Position numbers and translations under genes: made by a program. The notes under the pieces were generated by a model, which saw nothing but the letters and a program-made list of their open reading frames with translations, did not search any database and had not been told where the DNA came from. From Fibrobacter sp. UBA1765 (GTDB lineage: Bacteria; Fibrobacterota; Fibrobacteria; Fibrobacterales; Fibrobacteraceae), in assembly GCA_002314675.1 (NCBI GenBank), contig DCGZ01000077.1:1-18056 (forward strand): 18,056 nt of DNA. Reading direction: 5' to 3'. Shown here piece after piece: positions 1 to 5,896 of this stretch (positions are counted from its first letter, which is position 1; every line of letters starts with the position of its first letter).

Positions 1-24
1 CTCTACCAGCTGAGCTACTTTGGC
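1..24 (-). tRNA. tRNA, 5' part only (cut by window edge)
   Basis: Read on the minus strand, the first 24 bases are the 5' part of a tRNA: a 7-base acceptor strand (GCCAAAG), the usual TA linker, then a D-stem and D-loop of the form GCTCAGCTGGTAGAG. The anticodon and the 3' half lie outside the window, so the amino acid cannot be read; a GCC start would fit several isotypes, Thr or Phe among them. A good promoter lies directly upstream on the same strand. Confidence 0.88.
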
Positions 25-36
25 AATGCGTGGACA

Positions 37-64
37 AATTTAGCAAAGAGCCTGGGTTTGTCAA
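37..64 (-). promoter_or_regulatory. promoter of the tRNA gene
   Basis: On the minus strand a perfect -35 TTGACA (59-64) is followed after 16 bases by TAAATT (37-42). This would start transcription near position 30, a few bases before the mature tRNA 5' end at 24. The fit to a sigma70-type promoter and the short leader support the call; no transcript data are available. Confidence 0.6.
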
Positions 65-206
65 GTCAGAATTACCAAAATCTTTAACTTTTTTTGCTTT
101 TTTCCACTTTTCGTTGGGAATACTTTGTTAATAAGTAGTTAAAATTGTGAAAAAAGCCCCAACACACGGTCAATCAAGCATTTAGGGCATCTTTTTTCTC
201 TATTTT

Positions 207-241
207 TTGTCTCGATTCAAACAATCCACATAATATATAAT
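207..241 (+). promoter_or_regulatory. putative promoter of the thioesterase gene
   Basis: TTGTCT (207-212) is followed after 18 bases by TAATAT (231-236), and TATAAT (236-241) directly abuts the ATG at 242. Either -10 candidate puts transcription start at or inside the start codon, so the mRNA would be leaderless or nearly so. No Shine-Dalgarno sequence is present. The rest of the 25-241 interval is AT-rich and shows nothing else I can support. Confidence 0.35.
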
Positions 242-673
242 ATGAAATTAAGCACAGTCGACCACACAGCAAGAATTGAAGTCAGGTATGCAGAAACGGA
301 CGCAATGGGCATCGTCCACCATTCCGTGTACGCAATCTGGTTCGAACAGGCAAGAACGGAACTTTTACGCACTCATGGCTGCCCATTCCACGCACTTGAG
401 GCAGAAGGTTACGCAAGCCCAGTGCTAAAACTCGAGGCTGAGTTCATTTCTCCCTGCAAATACGGCGACTTCGTGGATGTCCATGTTACAATAGCCCGCG
501 AAGACAGACTCCGTTGCAGGTTCTTTTACGAATTAACTGTTAACGGCAGACTTTGCACCAAGGGAAGCACGCTTCACCTGTTCACAAAGAACGGCGTCCC
601 CTCCAGGCGCGCTCCAGAATCGTTTTTAAAGGTGTTCTTCCCTGAAGAACTGGAAGATAAAAAACAAGCATAG
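242..673 (+). CDS. acyl-CoA thioesterase, YbgC/FadM (4HBT) hotdog family
   Basis: A 143-residue single-domain hotdog-fold protein of the 4-hydroxybenzoyl-CoA thioesterase type, expected to hydrolyse acyl-CoA thioesters in the cytoplasm. The N-terminal signature RYAETDAMGIVHHSVY (residues 15-30) carries the catalytic Asp of the family (D20) and the H26-N/S-Y segment, followed by the W-F-E-x-A-R helix. Length is normal for YbgC-like enzymes. In many bacteria YbgC belongs to the tol-pal cluster, but here the neighbour is rarA, 12 bases downstream and probably cotranscribed. The true substrate (short-chain, hydroxybenzoyl or other acyl-CoA) cannot be told from sequence. There is no Shine-Dalgarno sequence, and a TATAAT-like hexamer abuts the ATG. 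Confidence 0.88.
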   Translation: MKLSTVDHTARIEVRYAETDAMGIVHHSVYAIWFEQARTELLRTHGCPFHALEAEGYASPVLKLEAEFISPCKYGDFVDVHVTIAREDRLRCRFFYELTVNGRLCTKGSTLHLFTKNGVPSRRAPESFLKVFFPEELEDKKQA

Positions 674-685
674 AGAATTTCAAGA

Positions 686-1996
686 ATGTCATTGAACGGA
701 AGCCCGCTTGCAGAACGTTTGCGCCCAACGTCTATCGACGAGTTCATGGGGCAAAGCAAAATCCTCGGGGCAGGAAGCCTGCTTAGAAAGAGCCTTGAAA
801 CAGACTCTATCCCTAGCATGATTTTTTGGGGGCCTCCCGGATGCGGAAAGACAAGCCTTGCAAATGTCATAAAGAACTCCAGCAAAAAGAAATTTGTAGC
901 GCTTTCTGCAGTTACTAGCGGAGTGAAGGATGTAAAGGACGCGCTTTCGGAAGCACGCACACCAAGCGTATGGAACGCAAACGGCACAATTCTTTTCATT
1001 GATGAAATTCACCGCTTTAACAAGGGGCAACAGGACGCGTTGCTCGGGGCTGTCGAAGACGGCACCGTAACTCTCATTGGCGCCACCACCGAAAACCCCG
1101 GTTTTGAAGTCAACAGCGCTCTTCTTAGCAGATGCCAACTTGTTCTTTTCGCACCGCTTTCTACCGAAGACCTCAAGCAGCTTTTATTCAGCGCATTAAA
1201 GACGCACCCTCGCGGCCTTAAGCGCGAAGACGTCGAGATTTCGGATGAGGTCGCAGAAAAACTTGTTGCACTAGCCGACGGCGATGCCAGATTTTTACTG
1301 AACCAATTGGAATGGATCATCGGAAACCTTGGAGAACGCAAGGTCATTGACGAAGCATTCCTCGAAGAGATTCAATACAAGAAGCCATTGCGCTATGACA
1401 AGGGCGGCGAAGAGCATTACAACCTTATTTCGGCGCTGCACAAGTCCGTACGCGGAAGCGACCCGGATGCAGCAGTGTACTGGCTACACAGAATGCTAAA
1501 TGCAGGAGAAGATCCTAGATTCATTTTGCGCAGGCTTATTCGCATGGCCATGGAAGACATCGGACTTGCCGACCCGAATGCACTGCTGCTTGCCACAAGT
1601 GCGCGGGAAGCCTACGATTTTCTCGGCATTCCAGAAGGCTTGATCGCTCTTGATGAAGTTGCCGTATACCTCGCCCTTGCCCCGAAGAGCAACGCCCTTG
1701 AAATTGCCGGCATGACAGCGGACTCCGTTATCAAGGAAACCGGAACGCTCCCTGTGCCGCGTGCATTTAGAAATTCCGTGACAAAGGTTGGAGAAAAGCT
1801 TGGCTACGGCATGGGTTACAAATACGACCACGACAGCCCGGGCGCATATTCTGGCCAAGACCATTTGCCCAAGCAGCTCAAGGGCATGGAATTTTACCGC
1901 CCGACAATTTACGGCAGGGAGAAGGCTCTTGGAGAGCGCTTGCAGCAGTTGAAAACACGCAAGGAAGAAATTGAAAACGAGGGCAACCAAAAGTGA
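686..1996 (+). CDS. rarA: replication-associated recombination protein A (RarA/MgsA), AAA+ ATPase
   Basis: A 436-residue clamp-loader-like AAA+ ATPase of the RarA/MgsA/WRNIP1 family, which acts at stalled replication forks and forms tetramers on DNA. The N-terminal LAERLRPTSIDEFMGQ (residues 8-23) is typical. Walker A is GPPGCGKT (49-56), Walker B is ILFIDEIHRF (102-111), and the sensor-1 segment LIGATTENPGFEVNSALLSRC follows with its arginine finger. The C-terminal half has the family hallmarks 'HKSVRGSDPDAAVYWLHRML', 'EDPRFILRRLIRMAMEDIGLADP' and 'YKYDHDSPGAYSGQDHLP', so the protein is complete. It lies 12 bases after the thioesterase gene and is probably cotranscribed with it. No clear Shine-Dalgarno sequence precedes the ATG, and no clear intrinsic terminator follows. 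Confidence 0.96.
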   Translation: MSLNGSPLAERLRPTSIDEFMGQSKILGAGSLLRKSLETDSIPSMIFWGPPGCGKTSLANVIKNSSKKKFVALSAVTSGVKDVKDALSEARTPSVWNANGTILFIDEIHRFNKGQQDALLGAVEDGTVTLIGATTENPGFEVNSALLSRCQLVLFAPLSTEDLKQLLFSALKTHPRGLKREDVEISDEVAEKLVALADGDARFLLNQLEWIIGNLGERKVIDEAFLEEIQYKKPLRYDKGGEEHYNLISALHKSVRGSDPDAAVYWLHRMLNAGEDPRFILRRLIRMAMEDIGLADPNALLLATSAREAYDFLGIPEGLIALDEVAVYLALAPKSNALEIAGMTADSVIKETGTLPVPRAFRNSVTKVGEKLGYGMGYKYDHDSPGAYSGQDHLPKQLKGMEFYRPTIYGREKALGERLQQLKTRKEEIENEGNQK

Positions 1997-2012
1997 TTTT
2001 CAGACATCTAAA

Positions 2013-2047
2013 TTAGGGTTTAGGAGTTAGAAGACGAAAGACGGAAA
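2013..2047 (+). repeat. degenerate heptanucleotide tandem tract
   Basis: Five consecutive 7-base units can be read after rarA: TTAGGGT, TTAGGAG, TTAGAAG, ACGAAAG, ACGGAAA. The first three share TTAG-N-(A/G)-N and the last two drift. A tract with the same 7-base period and the same TTAGGGT unit lies near the right end (17951-17985). The tract is non-coding. It looks like one member of a dispersed intergenic repeat type, which is an inference from two copies in one window. Confidence 0.6.
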
Positions 2048-2096
2048 AATGCAGCACGAAGCGAACAAAACGTATACGTGCATAAACATTTTTTTG

Positions 2097-2141
2097 AGCA
2101 AGAATTCCGCCCGAAATGAGACAAACGAATTCAAGCTTGCT
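2097..2141 (+). repeat. imperfect inverted repeat between rarA and the LRAT gene
   Basis: AGCAAGAATTC (2097-2107) is mirrored by GAATTC (2127-2132) and TTGCT (2137-2141), with a 4-base insertion (AAGC) in the right arm and a 19-base loop. It could form a bulged hairpin. It lacks a T-run after the right arm, so it is a poor intrinsic terminator. It might be a regulatory structure or processing site upstream of the LRAT-type gene, or chance. Confidence 0.3.
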
Positions 2142-2176
2142 TAAATTCACTTGGCAAATGAGTATTGTTAATTGTT

Positions 2177-2992
2177 ATGAAGTACATCGATGAAAGCACA
2201 CTACCCGAACCGCCTATTGGCGCACACCTTGTAACCCCTAGACCGGGTTATAAGCACCACGGCCTATATATCGGCCACGGCAAGGTAATCCATTATTCAG
2301 GGATGGCAAAATCAATAGGCTTTAAGGATATTTTACACTTACCGGCACTGTTTCATTACGGAACCATCGTAAGGACATCGCTTAAATTCTTTTGCGACGG
2401 GCATGGCTTTAGAATTGTAGAACACCCCAACGCACGTTTTGCAGGGGAAGCCGCCGTAGAAAGAGCGAAAAAACGCCTTTGCGAACGCAGCTATTATTTT
2501 TTGAGCAACAACTGCGAACATTTTGTAAACTGGTGCATTGAAGACGAATTCAAGAGCCCGTATGCGACACGCCTTATCATGATGATTGTTCTTGTGCTTG
2601 CAGGACTGCAATGGCTTGTTTCTGGAAGCGCAATGCACTCAAAGAATTCAAACACAAGGCTTGTTTTTGGAACACTCTGTGCACTCTCCGGGACTTTTGC
2701 TTCGGTATTCTTTACAAGGCAGGCCTTGCAACCCGCAGACGGCATGCGTGGCAGGGAACGCAACAACAGACGCATCGGACGGTACGGCGCTCAAATCGGC
2801 GCGGCCCTCGGCATTTTTCTTGCCGTGATCGGCTCCAACAAAAAATCAAGGCTTTCCCTTAGCCTTGCGCCATACTTTTTGCCGGCCATAACAGGCATCG
2901 GTTCCTATGCGGTAAGCAGATTTATAGATACTCGCAAAAAAGAAAAGATCAGGGAAGAACGTAAACAAGCGGCCAAAGAAAAACAACCTTAA
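2177..2992 (+). CDS. LRAT-domain (NlpC/P60 superfamily) protein with four predicted membrane helices
   Basis: The N-terminal ~120 residues form an LRAT/HRAS-like-suppressor domain, a circularly permuted NlpC/P60 thiol-enzyme fold whose animal members are acyltransferases or phospholipases. The expected catalytic triad is visible: H27 in 'KHHGLYIG', H39 in 'KVIHYSG' (12 residues apart, as in LRAT) and C113 in 'NNCEHFVNWC'. The C-terminal half has four hydrophobic stretches, at about residues 131-153, 162-183, 204-221 and 229-248, and a Lys/Glu-rich tail, suggesting membrane anchoring with a cytoplasmic catalytic domain. I chose the ATG at 2177 (271 residues) over an in-frame TTG at 2165, since neither has a Shine-Dalgarno sequence and the ATG starts nearer the domain. 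The TolC-like gene starts 11 bases downstream, so the two are probably one operon. The substrate is unknown; phospholipid or acyl transfer is an inference from the family. Confidence 0.8.
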   Translation: MKYIDESTLPEPPIGAHLVTPRPGYKHHGLYIGHGKVIHYSGMAKSIGFKDILHLPALFHYGTIVRTSLKFFCDGHGFRIVEHPNARFAGEAAVERAKKRLCERSYYFLSNNCEHFVNWCIEDEFKSPYATRLIMMIVLVLAGLQWLVSGSAMHSKNSNTRLVFGTLCALSGTFASVFFTRQALQPADGMRGRERNNRRIGRYGAQIGAALGIFLAVIGSNKKSRLSLSLAPYFLPAITGIGSYAVSRFIDTRKKEKIREERKQAAKEKQP

Positions 2993-3003
2993 CAAAAATC
3001 GCC

Positions 3004-4305
3004 ATGAAAAAAGAAATCTTGTCAACTACTCTTTTGCTTTCTGTTTTAGCAGGATCCGCGCTTGCTACGGAATGGAGTCTTGAGGACTGCTTAAAACAAG
3101 CAGAGAAATCGAGTCTTTCGTTACAGGTTTCTAAACTAGGCGAAGAACAGGCCGATGTCAGCGTTAAAACAGCGCAGACGGGCAACTCGCCCACTGTTTC
3201 TGCAAATATCGGAAATACGCTATACGATAGTCCGTTTGCTCCGGGGCCACAAGACCATTACAGGTTCCAGGTAGGCCTTTCAGGATCCCTTGTGCTTTGG
3301 AATGGTGGAGCAACTTCTTTATCTATTGAATCGGCGCAAATCAGCAAGCAGGCTTCTGCATACAAAACAGAGCTTGCGCTATTGCAGGTTCGTCAAAATG
3401 TCTTGAACGCATTTTTCAACTTGCTAGCCTCCAAGGAAAAAATCGGGATTGCAAATACAGCGCTAGAACTTGCGAACGCGGAATTCGAAAACAACATGAA
3501 ACTTTTTGAAGCAGGCTCGCTCACAAGGCGCGACCTAGTGCTTTCGCAATCAAACATAGCGCAAAAGAAAGTTTCTGTACTGACCGCAGAACAATCCCTA
3601 GACAATGCAAAGACAACACTTAGACAGTTGCTTGAACTAGATCGCGACGGCGAATTCGAAGTGAATACCGCAGGGCTAGACACGCTCCCGCCTGACTCAC
3701 TTTCCAAGTTGATGGATTACGATTCTCTGCAGGTAGAAGTCAAGAAAAACTACCCTGGCCTAGTAGCGGACAGTTTAAACGTGGCAGCAGCACAAAAGAA
3801 CGTGAAGCTTGCAGGCAAGAACAGCTCCGTGACAGTAACGCTTGGAGCAGCTGCGCGCACCGGATTTTCTGCATGGGAATCAGACCGTTACGCAAGGCAG
3901 TTGAAAAATGGCTATACCCATGAATTGACATTGAACATAAATATTCCGATCATTGACAACGGAACAACAACAAGCAAGGTTCTTTCGGCCCAGATTTCAC
4001 AGGCGCAGGCAGAAATTTCAAAGCAGGAAACAGCAAAGTCCCTTGAAAATACGATTGAGCAGCTTTATCTGAATGCTGTGTCTGCGGAGCAGCAATGGTT
4101 TGCTGCAATTCTACAGGTGCAGGCAAACGAAGAAGCCCTAAAAGTCGCCGAAGACCAGAAGGCAGCGGGCGCCATTACCTACACAGATTATTTGCAAAGA
4201 AAAACCGATGTAGAAACAGCAAAGCTAAACCTTACACAGGCAAAGTATTCAAGCCTGCTTGCACGCGCTTTACTAGATCTATACAGTGGAAAATACGGAG
4301 AATAA
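3004..4305 (+). CDS. TolC-like outer-membrane efflux protein (OEP family)
   Basis: A 433-residue outer-membrane factor of the TolC/OEP type, expected to form a trimeric channel across the outer membrane and periplasm for efflux or type I secretion. Residues 1-21 are a signal peptide (KK, a hydrophobic core, and cleavage after 'GSALA'). The mature part begins WSLEDCLKQAEKSS, the usual start of the first OEP repeat. It then shows two duplicated halves rich in long Ala/Gln/Lys helices (e.g. 'LNAFFNLLASKEKIGIANTALELANAEF') alternating with beta segments. No membrane-fusion or inner-membrane pump gene is adjacent, so the partner must be elsewhere. The gene sits 11 bases after the LRAT-type gene, with no Shine-Dalgarno sequence, and is followed by a strong hairpin terminator. 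Confidence 0.9.
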   Translation: MKKEILSTTLLLSVLAGSALATEWSLEDCLKQAEKSSLSLQVSKLGEEQADVSVKTAQTGNSPTVSANIGNTLYDSPFAPGPQDHYRFQVGLSGSLVLWNGGATSLSIESAQISKQASAYKTELALLQVRQNVLNAFFNLLASKEKIGIANTALELANAEFENNMKLFEAGSLTRRDLVLSQSNIAQKKVSVLTAEQSLDNAKTTLRQLLELDRDGEFEVNTAGLDTLPPDSLSKLMDYDSLQVEVKKNYPGLVADSLNVAAAQKNVKLAGKNSSVTVTLGAAARTGFSAWESDRYARQLKNGYTHELTLNINIPIIDNGTTTSKVLSAQISQAQAEISKQETAKSLENTIEQLYLNAVSAEQQWFAAILQVQANEEALKVAEDQKAAGAITYTDYLQRKTDVETAKLNLTQAKYSSLLARALLDLYSGKYGE

Positions 4306-4315
4306 TTTTTCCAAT

Positions 4316-4352
4316 AAAAGAAACGCAGGACAAAGTCCTGCGTTTCTTTTTT
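4316..4352. terminator. strong bidirectional intrinsic terminator
   Basis: A perfect 16-bp stem (AAAAGAAACGCAGGAC, 4316-4331, with its complement at 4335-4350) closes a 3-base loop and runs into T's on the plus strand and A's on the left. It lies 10 bases after the TolC-like stop codon and about 60 bases past the stop of the convergent hsp20 gene, so it can serve both. Confidence 0.93.
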
Positions 4353-4408
4353 GGAGTCAACAACTATGAACGTCTTCTATGTCTATGTTATTCCTATAAA
4401 GTCTCTCC

Positions 4409-4786
4409 TTACATGACCTGAATCTTTTTTGCAGACGGCTGCTGCTTCTTTTGAAGAACAAGCTTCAAGACACCGTCTTCAAAAGTCGCCTTGACATTTT
4501 CCATGTCAACCTCATCGGAAACCCTGAATTCGCGCTTGTAGCTGAAGGACTGTTCGCCTCTCTTGCGAGTACCGGAAACTGTCAGCAACTTGTTTTCAAA
4601 GCTGATGTCAAGGTCTTCCTTTTTTACACCCGGAAGCTCGACTTCAAGTTCATAGCCCTGTTCCACTTCGTAAATGGAAGCAGCCGGAATGCGGTCTGCC
4701 TTTTCGCAAGCACCTTCATTGTTTGCGAAAGTGTTGAGGAAATCCTTGAGACCAAGGAAAGCCGGGATTACTTGATTTGTTACCAT
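4409..4786 (-). CDS. small heat-shock protein, Hsp20/alpha-crystallin family
   Basis: A 125-residue ATP-independent holdase chaperone. The alpha-crystallin domain covers about residues 37-120: 'YEVEQGYELEVELPGVKKEDLDISFENKLLTVSG' followed by the conserved A-x(n)-G-V-L motif 'ATFEDGVLKLVLQKK'; a short C-terminal tail (KKIQVM) contains the I-x-V/I-like anchor. Start choice: the only strong ribosome binding site here, AGGAG at 4796-4800, directly abuts an upstream in-frame ATG (4793-4795) but lies an ideal 9 bases before the ATG at 4786, giving MVTNQV. The gene is monocistronic, convergent with the tolC-like gene, and has repeats and inverted repeats in its long upstream region that may mediate stress control. 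Confidence 0.95.
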   Translation of the reverse strand: MVTNQVIPAFLGLKDFLNTFANNEGACEKADRIPAASIYEVEQGYELEVELPGVKKEDLDISFENKLLTVSGTRKRGEQSFSYKREFRVSDEVDMENVKATFEDGVLKLVLQKKQQPSAKKIQVM

Positions 4787-4795
4787 AATATTCAT

Positions 4796-4800
4796 CTCCT
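4796..4800 (-). promoter_or_regulatory. ribosome binding site deciding the hsp20 start
   Basis: AGGAG on the minus strand, 9 bases before the ATG at 4786 and zero bases before the ATG at 4795; only the inner ATG is at a usable distance. A CTCC at 4816-4819 (minus strand) could pair with GGAG here in the mRNA, but over four base pairs only. Confidence 0.75.
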
Positions 4801-4839
4801 ATTTTTAATTTTCTTGGAGCTCATTCGAACTCTTCTTTT

Positions 4840-4898
4840 ACGCCCTACCTAATAGCAAAGGGCGTGCCAAAACAGGAAATTAAGGCAAAAACAGGAAA
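4840..4898 (-). promoter_or_regulatory. candidate control region of hsp20: inverted repeat plus direct repeats
   Basis: Two structures lie upstream of hsp20. A 6-bp inverted repeat ACGCCC (4840-4845) / GGGCGT (4860-4865) has a 14-base spacer. Two near-identical direct repeats, CAAAACAGGAAA (4868-4879) and CAAAAACAGGAAA (4886-4898), have copies about 19 bases (two helical turns) apart. Neither matches CIRCE. They may be operator sites or a 5'-leader hairpin. No promoter consensus in the rest of the 4796-4986 interval is convincing. Confidence 0.35.
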
Positions 4899-4986
4899 AA
4901 AAATACCTTTTGCAAGAAAGCGCATTTTAGTGAAACAAAACTCTGTATTATTTTGCAAAAAACACGCTTAAAGTTGAAATTTTCAC

Positions 4987-5805
4987 TTAATTATTGACTT
5001 TTATGCTAAATCCAAGCCTATGTCCGGTTTCTAAGCCAAACAAATTGCCTTCATGCATTTCATAGTTCAAGCCAATGCCGGTCAAAAATCCGAATAGGTC
5101 AAAATAACGCACCACTTCGTATTGCAGCTTCATTCCCCGGTAGGCATCGTCCATTTTACGGTAGGGGCCAAGCATATTGCGGTTTTCGGATTCCTCGATA
5201 CGTGCCTGGTACAAAAAGATTTCAGTAAGCTGCCAACCGGATTTTTCATGAGCCTTCCAGAACGGTCGCCACACGAAGGAGGCCATTACGCCGATTTCAT
5301 CGCCAGGCTTGTAATTTGCGTCTTCCAAAAAAATATTGTAGCGAAACATCGTACCAAGCTGGAGGTTTTCCCCAAAACCATATACGGCAAACGGAGCAAA
5401 GCCGAATCTGTGAAAGCGCTGTTTTTGACTCCCCTCGCCTGGAGGCAAGCGCCAGTTCAAGTCAAAACCCAAATGCCTTGTGAATAGCGCTTTCGCACCT
5501 ACATAGGTTTCATTGAAACCATTCACATGAAGGTTGGCATAGTTGTGCACATAGCCCTTCATGGAATATTCGTAGCTGTAACTTAACAGGCGAAACGACG
5601 CATCGGAATAAAACCCAAGCCTCTTTACAGGGGACAGTTCCACAGAAGCGATCAGGTCACCACTATAGACATCTTCATCAAGCTCGCACACGCCCTTGAA
5701 CGCAAAGGCATTCGCAGGAGGCAATATTGGATGCAGAACTTCGGTCGCTAGGGAACTAGCGGCGAGGCATACAACAAACAAAATTCCTTTGACAAATGCG
5801 TTCAC
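4987..5805 (-). CDS. putative outer-membrane beta-barrel protein, function unknown
   Basis: I do not recognise a named family. The 272-residue product has an N-terminal signal peptide (MNAFVKGILFVVCLAASSLA, cleavage near residue 20-21). The mature part is rich in aromatic and alternating hydrophobic/polar stretches ending in turns (for example 'RLGFYSDASFRLLSYSYEYS', 'FGFAPFAVYGFGENLQLGTMFRYN', 'VMASFVWRPFWK', 'FGFLTGIGLNYEM'), the pattern of an outer-membrane beta-barrel of perhaps 10-14 strands. The end 'RLGFSIKVNN' lacks the classical terminal Phe. Translation must start at GTG (5803-5805), because no ATG allows a full signal peptide. A TATAGT hexamer lies only one base upstream of it. The gene is divergent from the CotH lipoprotein gene, with about 90 bases between the two starts. 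Confidence 0.65.
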   Translation of the reverse strand: MNAFVKGILFVVCLAASSLATEVLHPILPPANAFAFKGVCELDEDVYSGDLIASVELSPVKRLGFYSDASFRLLSYSYEYSMKGYVHNYANLHVNGFNETYVGAKALFTRHLGFDLNWRLPPGEGSQKQRFHRFGFAPFAVYGFGENLQLGTMFRYNIFLEDANYKPGDEIGVMASFVWRPFWKAHEKSGWQLTEIFLYQARIEESENRNMLGPYRKMDDAYRGMKLQYEVVRYFDLFGFLTGIGLNYEMHEGNLFGLETGHRLGFSIKVNN

Positions 5806-5825
5806 AACTATAAATTAGCTAATGC

Positions 5826-5855
5826 TTGACAACAAGTACTATTTCTACGTTCAAT
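5826..5855 (+). promoter_or_regulatory. putative promoter of the cotH-like gene
   Basis: TTGACA (5826-5831) and TTCAAT (5850-5855) are 18 bases apart. Transcription would begin near 5862, about 35 bases before the ATG at 5897. This also argues against an in-frame ATG at 5822, which would precede the promoter. The -10 match is only 4/6. Confidence 0.38.
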
Positions 5856-5896
5856 TTTCTTTTTTTTATTCCTTTTATTTTATATTATCAAATGCA

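Noticed and set aside
149..197. AAAAAAGCCC ... GGGCATCTTTTTT as a terminator upstream of the thioesterase gene
   Set aside because: Only four GC pairs with a mismatched junction and a loop of nearly 30 bases; no gene ends upstream on the plus strand.
574..1990. Minus-strand open frames of 112-164 codons across rarA
   Set aside because: They are antisense to a full-length, highly conserved ATPase, with cysteine- and serine-rich, unrecognisable translations.
2165..2176. TTG at 2165 as start of the LRAT-type protein
   Set aside because: An ATG follows four codons later at 2177 and nothing favours the TTG.
4796..4986. CIRCE operator upstream of hsp20
   Set aside because: No TTAGCACTC-N9-GAGTGCTAA or close variant on either strand.
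5822..5896. ATG at 5822 as start of the CotH protein
   Set aside because: It would add 25 mostly aromatic residues before a proper lipoprotein signal and lies before the likely promoter.
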